A DNA stretch of 64,000 nucleotides, taken from assembly GCF_004014855.1 (NCBI RefSeq), contig NZ_CP034930.1, positions 2,957,716-3,021,715 of the forward strand, in the 5' to 3' direction. A program made the translations under genes and the position numbers. Below are positions 63,928 to 64,000 of the stretch, one piece after another. Every line of letters begins with the position of its first letter. The stretch's first letter is position 1. This DNA is from Apibacter raozihei. Lineage in GTDB: Bacteria > Bacteroidota > Bacteroidia > Flavobacteriales > Weeksellaceae. A model generated the notes under the pieces. It was not told where the DNA came from. It saw only the letters and a list, made by a program, of their open reading frames with translations, and did no database searches.

Positions 63928-63962
63928 TAAAGAATATAAAACTATAGCACTAAAAAATTATT

Positions 63963-64000
63963 ATGTACAAAAAAATTATAATCACAGGTGATTTTGGCAG
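63963..64000 (+). CDS. Start of a CDS cut by the window end, product unknown
   Basis: Twelve complete codons, MYKKIIITGDFG, then the window ends. The start KKIIITGDFG could open a Rossmann-fold or an acetyltransferase-like protein, but too little is visible to name it. The promoter box at 63920-63927 supports a real start. Confidence 0.5.
   Translation, partial: MYKKIIITGDFG

Overview
The window reads as chromosome of an AT-rich member of the Bacteroidota, most likely Flavobacteriales (a Weeksellaceae-type genome is my best guess, not proven). Reasons: promoters of the Bacteroidota form TAnnTTTG; a short 288-residue primary sigma factor; a fused DAHP synthase/chorismate mutase; a secreted-protein family with the QVGIGT-type N-terminus common in flavobacteria; McrBC and type I restriction loci of Bacteroidota type; and a PAAR-like DUF4280 effector module.

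Layout. 1-5.4 kb: a tripartite RND efflux operon (adaptor truncated by the window edge, pump, outer membrane channel). 5.4-13.2 kb: housekeeping genes: rsgA, DAHP synthase/chorismate mutase, a ferredoxin / ferredoxin-NADP reductase / TIGR02757 operon, oxyR, rpoD and a DMT-type permease. 13.3 kb: a CAU tRNA with a textbook promoter. 13.4-37 kb is a variable region. It holds decayed gene fragments, a TonB-like protein, an XRE regulator, and a type I restriction operon hsdR-hsdS-X-hsdM. X is a small ATPase carrying an Arg-x3-Glu...His triad like that of PrrC anticodon nuclease. Two paralogous small membrane proteins bracket that operon. Then come a DUF4280 PAAR-like / large effector / lipoprotein module, an orphan homologous effector tail fused to a broken hsdS end, McrBC, and an MNT-HEPN fusion gene. 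36-40 kb: lipoproteins and a 797-residue WG-repeat protein.

40.4-50.2 kb: the two RuMP enzymes hxlA-hxlB, a Crp-type and a DeoR-type regulator in divergent arrangement, a 5'-nucleotidase, a GIY-YIG nuclease, a putative zinc-peptidase / lipoprotein pair (possible toxin-immunity), a UvrA paralogue and an SDR. 50.3-62.7 kb: five secreted proteins that share one N-terminal module but carry different C-termini (two with a large shared module, three C-type-lectin-like), interleaved with pdxT/pdxS, a LOG family enzyme and an envelope operon ending in an OmpA lipoprotein. The last 1.2 kb is AT-rich and apparently gene-free until a CDS begins at 63963.

The most interesting item is the PrrC-like gene inside the type I restriction operon: such a gene could act as a second-line tRNA-cleaving defence triggered when restriction fails. 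The next is the effector module with a displaced tail, which looks like tip replacement in a polymorphic toxin. All assignments rest on reading motifs by eye; no database search was possible.
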